Assembly: GCA_023623175.1 (NCBI GenBank) | Contig: JAMNXU010000010.1 | Span: forward strand, 84,967-148,966 | Length of the DNA stretch: 64,000 bases | Direction of reading: 5' to 3' | Source: Bacillota bacterium | Lineage (GTDB): Bacteria; Bacillota; Clostridia; Acetivibrionales; JAMNXU01 | Shown here: piece after piece, positions 50,198 to 60,703 of the stretch | Layout of the letters: every line of letters begins with the position of its first letter | Numbering within the stretch: the first letter of the stretch is position 1 | Program-made: the position numbers and the translations under genes | The notes under the pieces: model-generated | The model's database searches: none | Seen by the model: only the letters and a program-made list of their open reading frames with translations | Told to the model about the DNA's origin: nothing

Positions 50198-50986
50198 ATG
50201 AAACTCGGCATTATTGCGCCTCCTGTTGAAGAATCATTTAAATCGGCCCAACAAAGGGGGCTCGATTTTCTGGAATTTACAATAAATATCGAGTATAACA
50301 CCGATGAATTCTTTGCCAGTGTCCCGTCTCTCAGGGAATGGTCCAAAAAATACAACGTCGGGGTCGGCAGCATCGGCCGCTGGGGAACGGACAAAATCGA
50401 CAGCAAAGGCAATATAATCAAGGAAGAGCTTGAAATATCCTATAAATTAATCGAGGCAGCGTCCGAGCTCGGTTGCGACAATTTCGTCACCGGTTGCAAC
50501 TATAACGAAAATATGTCCTATTTTGACAACTGCAAGGCTGCAATTGAATTCCTTTCATTGCTGCTTGAAAAGGGCAGTGAGAAGGGTGTAAAAATTTCCA
50601 CGTATAACTGCCGCTGGAACAACTTCATTGTAGAAAACATGAGCTGGACAATAGTTCACGGACACCTCAAGGACCTTGGAATCAAATTCGATCCGTCCCA
50701 CAGCCGTTATTACGGCGGCGATTACCTGAAAGAAGCGATGGAATGGGGAGATCGTTTCTACCATGTCCATCTGAAAGGATCGCTCGTACTGAACGGCGAC
50801 CGGTTTGACGATCCTCCCGCTGGAATGGACGAAACCAACTGGGGCGCCTTTATTTCGGTGCTCTATGCAAAAAAATATGATCGCTGCCTCAGCATAGAAC
50901 CCCACTCGTCAACGTGGGCCGGCGAACTCGGTGAAAAAGGCGTGGACTTCACCATCAAATATTTCAGGAACCTCATTTTCAGATAG
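50198..50986 (+). CDS. sugar phosphate isomerase/epimerase family TIM-barrel protein
   Basis: MKLGIIAPPVEESFKSAQQRGLDFLEF; LGIKFDPSHSRYYGGDYLKEAMEWGDRFYHVHLKGS; IEPH. Confidence 0.85.
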   Translation: MKLGIIAPPVEESFKSAQQRGLDFLEFTINIEYNTDEFFASVPSLREWSKKYNVGVGSIGRWGTDKIDSKGNIIKEELEISYKLIEAASELGCDNFVTGCNYNENMSYFDNCKAAIEFLSLLLEKGSEKGVKISTYNCRWNNFIVENMSWTIVHGHLKDLGIKFDPSHSRYYGGDYLKEAMEWGDRFYHVHLKGSLVLNGDRFDDPPAGMDETNWGAFISVLYAKKYDRCLSIEPHSSTWAGELGEKGVDFTIKYFRNLIFR

Positions 50987-51044
50987 TAACGTGTTATGGT
51001 TAAATTGCACTGGCACGTGTATTTTATGAAAGGTGGTCTGTTCT

Positions 51045-52010
51045 ATGAAACTTGGTGTTTTTACGGTTCTGCTGTCCGACAGAAGCCTTGAGGAGGCTTT
51101 GAAATACCTGAGCGGTTTGGGCGTTCAGGCGGTGGAAATCGGGTGTGGAGGCTTTCCCGGCGATGCCCATCTGAAACCCGACGAACTGCTCTCGGATCCT
51201 GGCAAAATCACGGCTCTCAAGGATCTCCTGCAGAAATACAACATTGAAATAAGCGCCCTAAGCTGCCATGGAAATCCCGTGCATCCCCAGAAAGAAATTG
51301 CTGACAAGTTCCACAGGGATTTTGAAAAAACCGTGCTGCTCGCAGAGAAGCTCGGAATATCGAGAGTCATAACTTTTTCCGGATGTCCCGGAGACTCTCC
51401 TTCATCCAGGTATCCGAACTGGGTAACATGTCCGTGGCCTGACGATTTCCTTCGCATCCTCGAATACCAGTGGAACGAAGTTCTGATACCCTACTGGCAA
51501 AAGGCTTCCGATTTCGCGAAGGACCACGGGGTCGACAAGATATGTTTTGAAATGCATCCCGGTTTTTGCGTCTACAACCCTGAAACATTAAAGAAACTCA
51601 GGAACGCCGTAGGCGATTCGATAGGAGCGAACTTCGACCCGTCCCACCTGTTCTGGCAGGGCATAGATCCCGTAGAGGCCATAATAGACCTGGGTCCCGC
51701 AATCTATCATTTCCATGCGAAGGATACGAAGATTGACGCTCGTAACACCTCGGTGAATGGCGTACTTGACACAAAACACTACAGCGACGAGCTCCATCGT
51801 TCGTGGATTTTCCGTACCGTTGGATACGGACATGACTACGGCGTATGGAAGGAAATCGTGAGCGCGCTCAGGAAGGTCGGATACGACCATGTCATGAGCA
51901 TTGAGCACGAAGACAGCCTCATGTCTCCTTCCGAGGGTCTCGAAAAGGCCATTAAGTTCCTGCAGGAAGTCATGATTTTTGAACCCGTGGGCAAAATGTA
52001 CTGGGCATAA
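51045..52010 (+). CDS. sugar phosphate isomerase/epimerase family TIM-barrel protein
   Basis: MKLGVFTVLLSDRSLEEALKYLSGLGVQAVEIGCGGFPG; ANFDPSHLFWQGIDPVEAI; IYHFHAKDTKID; MSIEHED. Confidence 0.9.
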   Translation: MKLGVFTVLLSDRSLEEALKYLSGLGVQAVEIGCGGFPGDAHLKPDELLSDPGKITALKDLLQKYNIEISALSCHGNPVHPQKEIADKFHRDFEKTVLLAEKLGISRVITFSGCPGDSPSSRYPNWVTCPWPDDFLRILEYQWNEVLIPYWQKASDFAKDHGVDKICFEMHPGFCVYNPETLKKLRNAVGDSIGANFDPSHLFWQGIDPVEAIIDLGPAIYHFHAKDTKIDARNTSVNGVLDTKHYSDELHRSWIFRTVGYGHDYGVWKEIVSALRKVGYDHVMSIEHEDSLMSPSEGLEKAIKFLQEVMIFEPVGKMYWA

Positions 52011-52230
52011 CGTTTGAAACACATATATCGCGAAGTATTGGGGGGCGCCTGTTCAGCCAGGCGCTCCTGCCATTTCCGGGCTGAAATTTTTACACCGGCC
52101 AAGTAGGTATGTTTTGTCCTCCTTTACACCGGCTGATTCTGTATGTATAATTTAAGGGACCGGCAACGGTTTAATTTGGCAAGTTTAAACACGAAAATTC
52201 CATCACAGGATGTGTAAACCGGAGGACGAG

Positions 52231-52757
52231 ATGATCTGGATCCTGATTACAGCGCTTATAATCGTAATCGACCGCATAACCAAAATCCTGGTAACGAAGA
52301 ATGTAGAACCTCACGAGACTATACCGGTTATCAGGGGATTCTTCAACATTGTCTTTACCGAAAATACCGGTGCCGCGCTCGGCATCCTTCAAAACGGGCG
52401 GGCTTTTTTAATACCGTTTACGATTATCACCGTATTTTTGCTTTTGTATTTTCTAATTAAATCAGAAAGCCGGCTGTTCAAGACGTCACTTTCCATGGTA
52501 ATCGGAGGCGCGCTGGGTAACCTTGCAGACAGGGTATTTCGTGGCAGCGTCGTGGATTTTCTTGACTTCCAGTTTGGATCCTGGCATTTCTGGGCTTTCA
52601 ACGTCGCCGACATTTTCATTGTTTTGGGAACAGCCCTGATGGCATGGTACATGATTTTCATATACAAGGAACCCGAAACGCTTAATAAAAAGAATAATGA
52701 AACCACGGGACCCGGTGATGAAACCACAGGACCCGGCAACACGGTGAATGATGAAAA

Positions 52758-52761
<4 letters not shown>
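52231..52761 (+). CDS. lspA: lipoprotein signal peptidase
   Basis: FFNIVFTENTGAALGIL, GGALGNLADRVFRGSVVDFLDF, FNVADIFIVLG. Confidence 0.96.
52696..52737. repeat. 21-bp in-frame tandem duplication at lspA 3' end
   Basis: aatgaaaccacgggacccggt / gatgaaaccacaggacccggc (NETTGPG/DETTGPG). Confidence 0.85.
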
Positions 52762-54234
<1,473 letters not shown>

Positions 54235-54308
54235 AATATTGATGATATTGAAAGAATAAATTGCGGTGAACGAATAATAATGACAAAAGCATGCGACGGA
54301 GGGAACGA

Positions 54309-54968
54309 ATGAAATCAAGACTGATACTTGTCAGGCATGCGGAAGCCGAGGGAAACAAGGACCGGATATTCCACGGCTGGACCGACGGCGATCTTACTGA
54401 AAAAGGGCACATGCAGGCGGCGCTGGTGGCCGAGAGGCTCAAGGACGAGCCCATTGACGTCATATATTCGAGTCCTCTCAAAAGGACGCTGAAAACCGCC
54501 GAATACATTGCGAAGCAAAAAAATCTGCCCGTTATTGCCACTGACAAACTAAAAGAAATAAACGGCGGCGAGTGGGAAGGTGTTGAGTTCAAAAAACTCC
54601 CGGTACTCTGGCCCGAAGAGTACAACACATGGGAAAACAAGCCCCATCTCCACCGCATGCCCGGCGGGGAAACGATGGCAGAATTTCAGCAAAGGATTAT
54701 CAATGAAGTGGAATCCATCCTGAAAAGCAATCCGGGGAAAAACATCTGCATCGTAACACACGGGACCGCTATCAGGTCCATAATCTGCTATTTTCAGGGC
54801 TGTGGCCTTGAAACGATGGAAAACACCCCGTGGTACGACAACACCGCAGTAACCATTGTTGAATATGAAGACGGCCGATACAATCTTGTTGTCGCCGGAG
54901 ACGCGTCCCATCTCAGCAGGGAGATGAGCACCATAAGGAACCAGGACTGGCAGAGCGAAGTCCAGTAA
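54309..54968 (+). CDS. histidine phosphatase family protein
   Basis: LILVRHAEAEGNKDRIFHGWTDGDLTEKG; SSPLKRTLKTAEYIA; IVTHGTAIRSIIC. Confidence 0.92.
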   Translation: MKSRLILVRHAEAEGNKDRIFHGWTDGDLTEKGHMQAALVAERLKDEPIDVIYSSPLKRTLKTAEYIAKQKNLPVIATDKLKEINGGEWEGVEFKKLPVLWPEEYNTWENKPHLHRMPGGETMAEFQQRIINEVESILKSNPGKNICIVTHGTAIRSIICYFQGCGLETMENTPWYDNTAVTIVEYEDGRYNLVVAGDASHLSREMSTIRNQDWQSEVQ

Positions 54969-55082
54969 AATTTAATTATAATTTGTCAACAAAGTGTATT
55001 GAAACGGACAACCCCGCTATCCTAAAATAGAATTACGCTTCTTATCAGCAAATTTTCATTGCAAATGACGGGAGTATCGGTT

Positions 55083-55880
55083 ATGGGAGAGGTTTTGAAA
55101 AAAGATACTGAAAAAAATGAAGTTGTGGTGACAAAAGACGACATTGTAAAAGGTTTAAGAGGATTGGGGCTAAAAAAAGGCGACATAATAGGAGTGCACA
55201 GCTCCCTGAGCGCGTTCGGGTATGTTGAAGGCGGCGCCGATGCGGTTGTGGATGCTTTAATTGAGGTTGTCGGCGAAGAAGGCGCGGTGGTCGTACCCAC
55301 CTATTCCGTAAACAGGCAATTCATAGAGTTGACGCCATGGGACCGCGAAAACAATGTAGCATGGAAACTCAGGTTTTCCGAGTACGATCCGGCGACAACG
55401 CCGTGCTGGACCGGCATAATTCCGGAAACGCTGAGAAAAAGACCAGGCGCCGTAAGGGGTTCGCATATATCCCACTCCCTCGCGGCCATAGGGAAAAATG
55501 CCGCGGAGTTGTGCCAGGGGTGGGACAAACTGTACGAGTATGACGGATATATTTTGCTGCTCGGAGTCCTTTTCAACCGGTGTTCTTCGCTGCACCTCGC
55601 GGAACAGTACGTAACGCTGCCCGAGGACATCTTGGAAAGCATAACGCTTACGCAGGAGCAGCTTGAAAAGTATCCGAAACCCGAGTGGGAAGTTTACAGG
55701 CACCCTTATCCGTCTTTTGAATATATTGATGAACCCTGCAGAAGAGCCGGCATATTGAAGATGACAAAAATAGGCAATGCAGAGATTCGGCTTGTCAGAC
55801 TGAGAGAGCTGATAGACCTTTACATCGAGGAGCTGAAAACCAATCCCTATACCTATTACAGGCTAAAAAAGAACAGGTGA
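55083..55880 (+). CDS. AAC(3) family aminoglycoside N-acetyltransferase-like protein
   Basis: GLGLKKGDIIGVHSSLSAFGYVEGGADAVVDALIEVVGEEGAVVVPTYS; GIIPETLRKRPGAVRGSHISHSLAAIG; LLLGVLFNRCSSLHLAEQ. Confidence 0.9.
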   Translation: MGEVLKKDTEKNEVVVTKDDIVKGLRGLGLKKGDIIGVHSSLSAFGYVEGGADAVVDALIEVVGEEGAVVVPTYSVNRQFIELTPWDRENNVAWKLRFSEYDPATTPCWTGIIPETLRKRPGAVRGSHISHSLAAIGKNAAELCQGWDKLYEYDGYILLLGVLFNRCSSLHLAEQYVTLPEDILESITLTQEQLEKYPKPEWEVYRHPYPSFEYIDEPCRRAGILKMTKIGNAEIRLVRLRELIDLYIEELKTNPYTYYRLKKNR

Positions 55881-55898
55881 CATATTTCGCGCATCAGC

Positions 55899-55932
55899 AA
55901 ACAGTTCCGCAAATTTTGCGGACTGTTTTTTA
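55899..55932 (+). terminator. intrinsic terminator
   Basis: aacagttccgcaaa-tttgcggactgttttttat, one bulge. Confidence 0.75.
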
Positions 55933-56090
55933 TTTGTTTCCGAACATCGGTTCAGTATGTTTTGTCCTTTTTACTGCGCTGTGTTATAATTATTTCTATG
56001 TAAGCGTTAAAATTATTGTCAAAAAAGATGTGAAAACCGTTATTTTGCCGGTGTATTAAATCCGGCGTCATACTGAATTATATTTATATG

Positions 56091-56132
56091 AACAATTTAT
56101 ATAAACAACTGAGTTTATAAATAATTGTTTTT
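56091..56132 (+). terminator. AT-rich hairpin with T-run upstream of miaB
   Basis: aacaatttatataaac-aactga-gtttataaataattgttttt. Confidence 0.35.
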
Positions 56133-56191
56133 GCACAATTTTATCCTGTATATTTGAATTAATTATAAATGAAATTTCCGGAGGGAAGCTT

Positions 56192-57601
56192 TTGAGCAGG
56201 AGAGAGGAAATATGCGTTCCCGGTGATGAAATCCTCAGGCAGAGGGAATTCATGCGCCTCGTGAGGGAACAGAGCATAGGAGAAATAAAAAAATACAATA
56301 TACAGACGTTTGGTTGCCAGATGAATGAAAACGATTCAGAAAGGCTTGCAGGGATGCTTTCAGAGATGGGCTACGTGGAAACCGAAAACAGGGATGAAAG
56401 CGACCTGATAATTTACAATACCTGTTGCGTCCGTGAAAATGCCGAGCTTAAAGTATATGGGCACCTTGGTTCGCTCAAAAAGCTCAAGGAAAAAAAGCCC
56501 GACATGATTATCGCGGTGTGCGGCTGCATGATGCAGCAGCCTGAAGTCGTGGAACATATTAAAAGCACTTACCGGCACGTGGACCTGATTTTCGGCACCC
56601 ATAACCTGCATAAGTTTCCCGAGCTTGTATATAACGTGCTGAGAGGGGAAACGCCCGTTGTTGATGTCATGGACAGCGCCGGTTTTGTCGTCGAGGGAAT
56701 GCCCATACGGAGAAGCAACGGCATCAAGGCATGGGTAACGATCATGTACGGCTGCAACAATTTCTGCTCATACTGCATTGTACCGTATGTGCGCGGCAGG
56801 GAAAGAAGCCGGAGCATGGAAGTCATATACGATGAAGTCCTGTCGCTCGCGCGAGAGGGATACAGTGAAATCACGCTGCTGGGCCAGAATGTCAATTCGT
56901 ACGGTCTCGATCTCCCGGATAAACCGAGCTTTGCCGATTTGTTGAGAAAACTTGACGGGATTGACGGGATTAAAAGGATCAGATTCATGACATCCCACCC
57001 GAAAGACCTTTCCGATGACCTTATAGACGCGATGAGAGATCTCAAAAGCGTCTGCCCCCACCTGCATCTTCCTCTGCAGGCAGGGAGCACAAAAGTCCTC
57101 AGGGAAATGAACCGAAAATATACGAAGGAGCAATATATAGAGCTTGCCGAAAGAATAAAGAGCAGGATACCCGGGATAGCCCTGACAACGGATATAATCG
57201 TCGGTTTCCCCGGCGAGACGGAAGAAGACTTCCTGGACACCCTTGACGTGGTGGAAAAAGTCCGCTTTGACATGGCTTATACATTTCTTTACTCAAAAAG
57301 AGCCGGGACCCCTGCCGCGCGCCGAACGGACCAGGTGCCGGAAGAAACAAAGAAGCAGAGATTTGACCGACTTATAGAACTTCAAAACAGGATAAGCAGG
57401 GAAATCAACGAAGCCCTGAAGGGAACCGTCCAGGAAATTCTCGTGGAAGGTCCCAGCAAAACCAATGCCTCGATCCTTTCAGGACGGACTTCCACCAACA
57501 AGATAGTCAATTTCAGGGGAAGCGACGATCTTACAGGCAAATATGTCAGGGTAAAAATCAGCGATGTGCAGACATGGTCCCTTGAAGGCGTAATTATATA
57601 G
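56192..57601 (+). CDS. miaB: tRNA-2-methylthio-N6-dimethylallyladenosine synthase
   Basis: YNIQTFGCQMNENDSERLAGML; radical SAM CNNFCSYCIVPYVRGRERSR; TRAM domain C-terminus. Confidence 0.96.
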   Translation: MSRREEICVPGDEILRQREFMRLVREQSIGEIKKYNIQTFGCQMNENDSERLAGMLSEMGYVETENRDESDLIIYNTCCVRENAELKVYGHLGSLKKLKEKKPDMIIAVCGCMMQQPEVVEHIKSTYRHVDLIFGTHNLHKFPELVYNVLRGETPVVDVMDSAGFVVEGMPIRRSNGIKAWVTIMYGCNNFCSYCIVPYVRGRERSRSMEVIYDEVLSLAREGYSEITLLGQNVNSYGLDLPDKPSFADLLRKLDGIDGIKRIRFMTSHPKDLSDDLIDAMRDLKSVCPHLHLPLQAGSTKVLREMNRKYTKEQYIELAERIKSRIPGIALTTDIIVGFPGETEEDFLDTLDVVEKVRFDMAYTFLYSKRAGTPAARRTDQVPEETKKQRFDRLIELQNRISREINEALKGTVQEILVEGPSKTNASILSGRTSTNKIVNFRGSDDLTGKYVRVKISDVQTWSLEGVII

Positions 57602-57648
57602 CATCATCCGGAAGAAAAAGCAAATACGGTACGAACGGAGTGAAAAAG

Positions 57649-58035
57649 ATGGATATAATGAACATAGCAGTTGAACTGGGAAAAGCCATAGCCAATTCAA
57701 CGGAACTTACGGAGTACAGGAAGCTGGAACAGGAAGTTGAGGATGACGACAGGGCGCGTGAGCTTTTTTCCGAATACAGGAAGCTTCAGGCCGATCTGGC
57801 AGGAGCTCAGTATAAGGGAGAACCTCCTGAAACAATAGAGGAATACAGAAAAAAGCTTTTGGCCAAGTATGAAGAAATAGAAACCTATGACACCACAAAA
57901 AGGTTCCTAGCGGCCAAGGCCAGGTTTGACAGGCTTATGAAGAACATAAACAGCGTAATTTCCTTTTTCGTAACCGGCGAGACTTCATGTTCGTCGGGAG
58001 GCTGCGCAGGATGCAGCGGATGTGGATCGGAATAA
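57649..58035 (+). CDS. YlbF family protein with Cys-rich C-terminal tail
   Basis: helical YlbF/YmcA region TELTEYRKLEQEVEDDDRARELFSEYRKLQ; C-terminus ETSCSSGGCAGCSGCGSE. Confidence 0.85.
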   Translation: MDIMNIAVELGKAIANSTELTEYRKLEQEVEDDDRARELFSEYRKLQADLAGAQYKGEPPETIEEYRKKLLAKYEEIETYDTTKRFLAAKARFDRLMKNINSVISFFVTGETSCSSGGCAGCSGCGSE

Positions 58036-58067
58036 TCAGATAAAGAGATTTGTGAGGTCAGCGGAAC

Positions 58068-60689
58068 ATGGAAAATATCACGCCAATGATGAGGCAGTAC
58101 CTGGAAATCAAGGAAAAATACAAGGACTGCATCCTTTTTTTCAGGCTTGGGGATTTTTACGAAATGTTTTTTGAAGACGCCGAGACGGCGTCGAGGGAAC
58201 TGGAAATCACACTGACGGGCAGGGACTGCGGCCTTGAGCAGAGAGCCCCGATGTGCGGCGTTCCCTATCATTCCGCCGACAGCTATATTTCCAGGCTTAT
58301 AAACAAGGGTTACAAGGTTGCCATATGCGAGCAGGTAGAGGACCCGGCTCTTGCAAAGGGCATAGTAAAAAGGGACGTGGTCCGTGTCATTACACCGGGA
58401 ACCGTCACAGACTCGTCCATGCTTGATGAAAAAAAGAACAACTACCTGCTTTCTGTTTATCGTCTCGGATTCCTTTTCGGCATCGCCGCGGTTGACATAA
58501 CGACAGGGGAATTTTACGCAACGCGCATCACATGGGGCAATACCGAGTCCAAGCTTATAGACGAAATTGCCCGGTATTCTCCTTCCGAAATAATCGCCAA
58601 CGCGGAATTTTCAAATGACGAAGAACTCGTTGGCCTTCTTCGCCGGCGTGTAAACACGTATCTCACGGCTTTCGACGATTCATACTACAACGGCGATTTC
58701 GCCCGCCAAAAAATTATGCAGCAGTTCGGGGAAACCGACATTCCCGGGGATGAAGGCGATCCTGCGCTGAATGCAGCGGGAGCGCTTATCGAGTACCTGG
58801 AGCAAACACAGAAGGTAAACCTTAAACATATAAGGAAAATCAACAATTACAAGGTCGAAGAATTCCTGATTCTTGACGCAGTTGCGCGCAGGAATCTCGA
58901 ACTTACGGAAACGCTGAGGGAGAGGAAAAGAAAAGGCTCTCTTTTGTGGGTGCTGGACAGGACCGTGACTTCCATGGGCGGACGCTGCATGCGAAAATGG
59001 ATTGAACAGCCTCTTAAAACTCCTTCCGACATTAACGACAGGCTCGACGCCGTTTCGGAGCTCAGGGACAAATTCATGGTCCGGATGGAAATAAGGGAAC
59101 TGCTCAAAAGGGTTTACGACATTGAAAGGCTGATTGGAAAGATAGTGCTTGGAAGTGCGAACTGCAGGGACCTCGTGGCGCTTAAAAATTCCGTTGGCCA
59201 GTTGCCGTATGTAAAGGATGTTTTGAATTCCTGCGAATCGAAAATCATCGTGCAGGGGTTAAAGTCCCTTGATACGCTTCAGGATGTGTACGAGCTGATT
59301 GACGCCGCAATCATCGATGATCCTCCCGTAACAGTAAGGGAAGGAGGAATTATAAAGGATGGCTATAACAGCGAGGTGGACGAGTACAGGAGAGCCTCGA
59401 CGGAAGGCAAGTCATGGATTGCTTCAATTGAGTCGAAGGAAAGGGAAAGGACCGGCATCAGGAATTTAAAAGTGGGATATAACAAGGTTTTCGGATATTA
59501 TATAGAGGTTACTAAATCAAATCTCGACCTGGTGCCCCAGGATTACATAAGAAAGCAAACGCTTGTAAACTGCGAAAGGTATATAACCCAGGAGCTTAAG
59601 GAAATTGAAAACAAGATACTCGGCGCAGAAGAAAAGGTAGTGGAGCTGGAATACTCCCTTTTCATTGAAATAAGGGACTGGCTGGCGCGGCAGGTCGGAA
59701 GGATCGAGGAAACGGCGCGATTCATAGCGGAGCTCGATGTCCTGTGTTCGCTCGCGGAGGTGGCTGACAGGGAAAACTACTGCCGTCCCGTGATTCGCGA
59801 AGACGGGATCATAGCGATAACCGACGGAAGGCATCCCGTCGTGGAGAAAATGATCGGAAGGGAAAATTTCGTTGCCAACGATACGCTGCTTGACCTCGAT
59901 GAAAACATGATTTCAATTATAACGGGTCCCAATATGGCCGGAAAGTCGACATACATGAGGCAGGTGGCACTGATCGTGCTAATGGCGCAAATGGGAAGCT
60001 TCGTGCCTGCCGCCAGGGCTGAAATAGGCATTGTCGACAGGATTTTTACAAGGGTTGGCGCTTCCGACGACCTGGCTTCGGGGATGAGCACTTTCATGGT
60101 GGAAATGTCCGAGGTTGCGGAAATATTGAACAATGCCACGCCGAAAAGCCTGCTTATACTCGACGAAATAGGGCGCGGCACAAGCACGTATGACGGTTTG
60201 AGCATCGCGTGGTCAGTTATAGAATATATCAGCAGCTCGGAAAGGCTTAAATGCAGGACTCTTTTCGCCACGCACTACCATGAGCTCACCGACCTCGAAG
60301 GCCGCCTTAAGGGCGTAAAAAACTATAACATAGCTGTTAAAGAACAGGGAAAGGATATTATTTTCCTGAGAAAGATTGTTCGCGGAGGGGCCGACGGCAG
60401 TTACGGAATCCAGGTGGCAAGGCTCGCGGGATTGCCCGAGATAGTGCTTGAAAGGGCCATGGAAATACTTGCTGAACTGGAAGCTGCCAACATCAGCAAG
60501 AAAGAAGGTCGGAGAAGAAGGTCCAGGCCGCCTGTTGAAGGACAGATCGACCTTTTTGCCTACGCGGCGGCCCAGGCGGCAAAGGACGGAATAATAAACG
60601 CTCTCAGGAATCTCGACATATCGAACCTTACTCCTATTGATGCGCTAAACGAGCTGTACAAGTTGCAGCAAATGCTTAAAAACATTTAG
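58068..60689 (+). CDS. mutS: DNA mismatch repair protein MutS
   Basis: TPMMRQYLEIKEKYKDCILFFRLGDFYEMFFEDA; ITGPNMAGKSTYMRQVALIVLMAQMGSFVPA; DEIGRGTSTYDGLSIAW. Confidence 0.98.
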   Translation: MENITPMMRQYLEIKEKYKDCILFFRLGDFYEMFFEDAETASRELEITLTGRDCGLEQRAPMCGVPYHSADSYISRLINKGYKVAICEQVEDPALAKGIVKRDVVRVITPGTVTDSSMLDEKKNNYLLSVYRLGFLFGIAAVDITTGEFYATRITWGNTESKLIDEIARYSPSEIIANAEFSNDEELVGLLRRRVNTYLTAFDDSYYNGDFARQKIMQQFGETDIPGDEGDPALNAAGALIEYLEQTQKVNLKHIRKINNYKVEEFLILDAVARRNLELTETLRERKRKGSLLWVLDRTVTSMGGRCMRKWIEQPLKTPSDINDRLDAVSELRDKFMVRMEIRELLKRVYDIERLIGKIVLGSANCRDLVALKNSVGQLPYVKDVLNSCESKIIVQGLKSLDTLQDVYELIDAAIIDDPPVTVREGGIIKDGYNSEVDEYRRASTEGKSWIASIESKERERTGIRNLKVGYNKVFGYYIEVTKSNLDLVPQDYIRKQTLVNCERYITQELKEIENKILGAEEKVVELEYSLFIEIRDWLARQVGRIEETARFIAELDVLCSLAEVADRENYCRPVIREDGIIAITDGRHPVVEKMIGRENFVANDTLLDLDENMISIITGPNMAGKSTYMRQVALIVLMAQMGSFVPAARAEIGIVDRIFTRVGASDDLASGMSTFMVEMSEVAEILNNATPKSLLILDEIGRGTSTYDGLSIAWSVIEYISSSERLKCRTLFATHYHELTDLEGRLKGVKNYNIAVKEQGKDIIFLRKIVRGGADGSYGIQVARLAGLPEIVLERAMEILAELEAANISKKEGRRRRSRPPVEGQIDLFAYAAAQAAKDGIINALRNLDISNLTPIDALNELYKLQQMLKNI

Positions 60690-60703
60690 CCGGTGGTGGT
60701 ACG

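Noticed and set aside
49003-50421. 472-aa - strand ORF opposite the Gfo/Idh gene
   Set aside because: Lies antisense to a confident CDS and part of the next one, with no recognisable motifs; long antisense frames follow from the codon bias of the sense gene.
52045-52064. GC-rich hairpin gcgcctg-ttcagc-caggcgc after the LacI cassette as an intrinsic terminator
   Set aside because: Strong stem but no following T-run; kept only as a possible structure.
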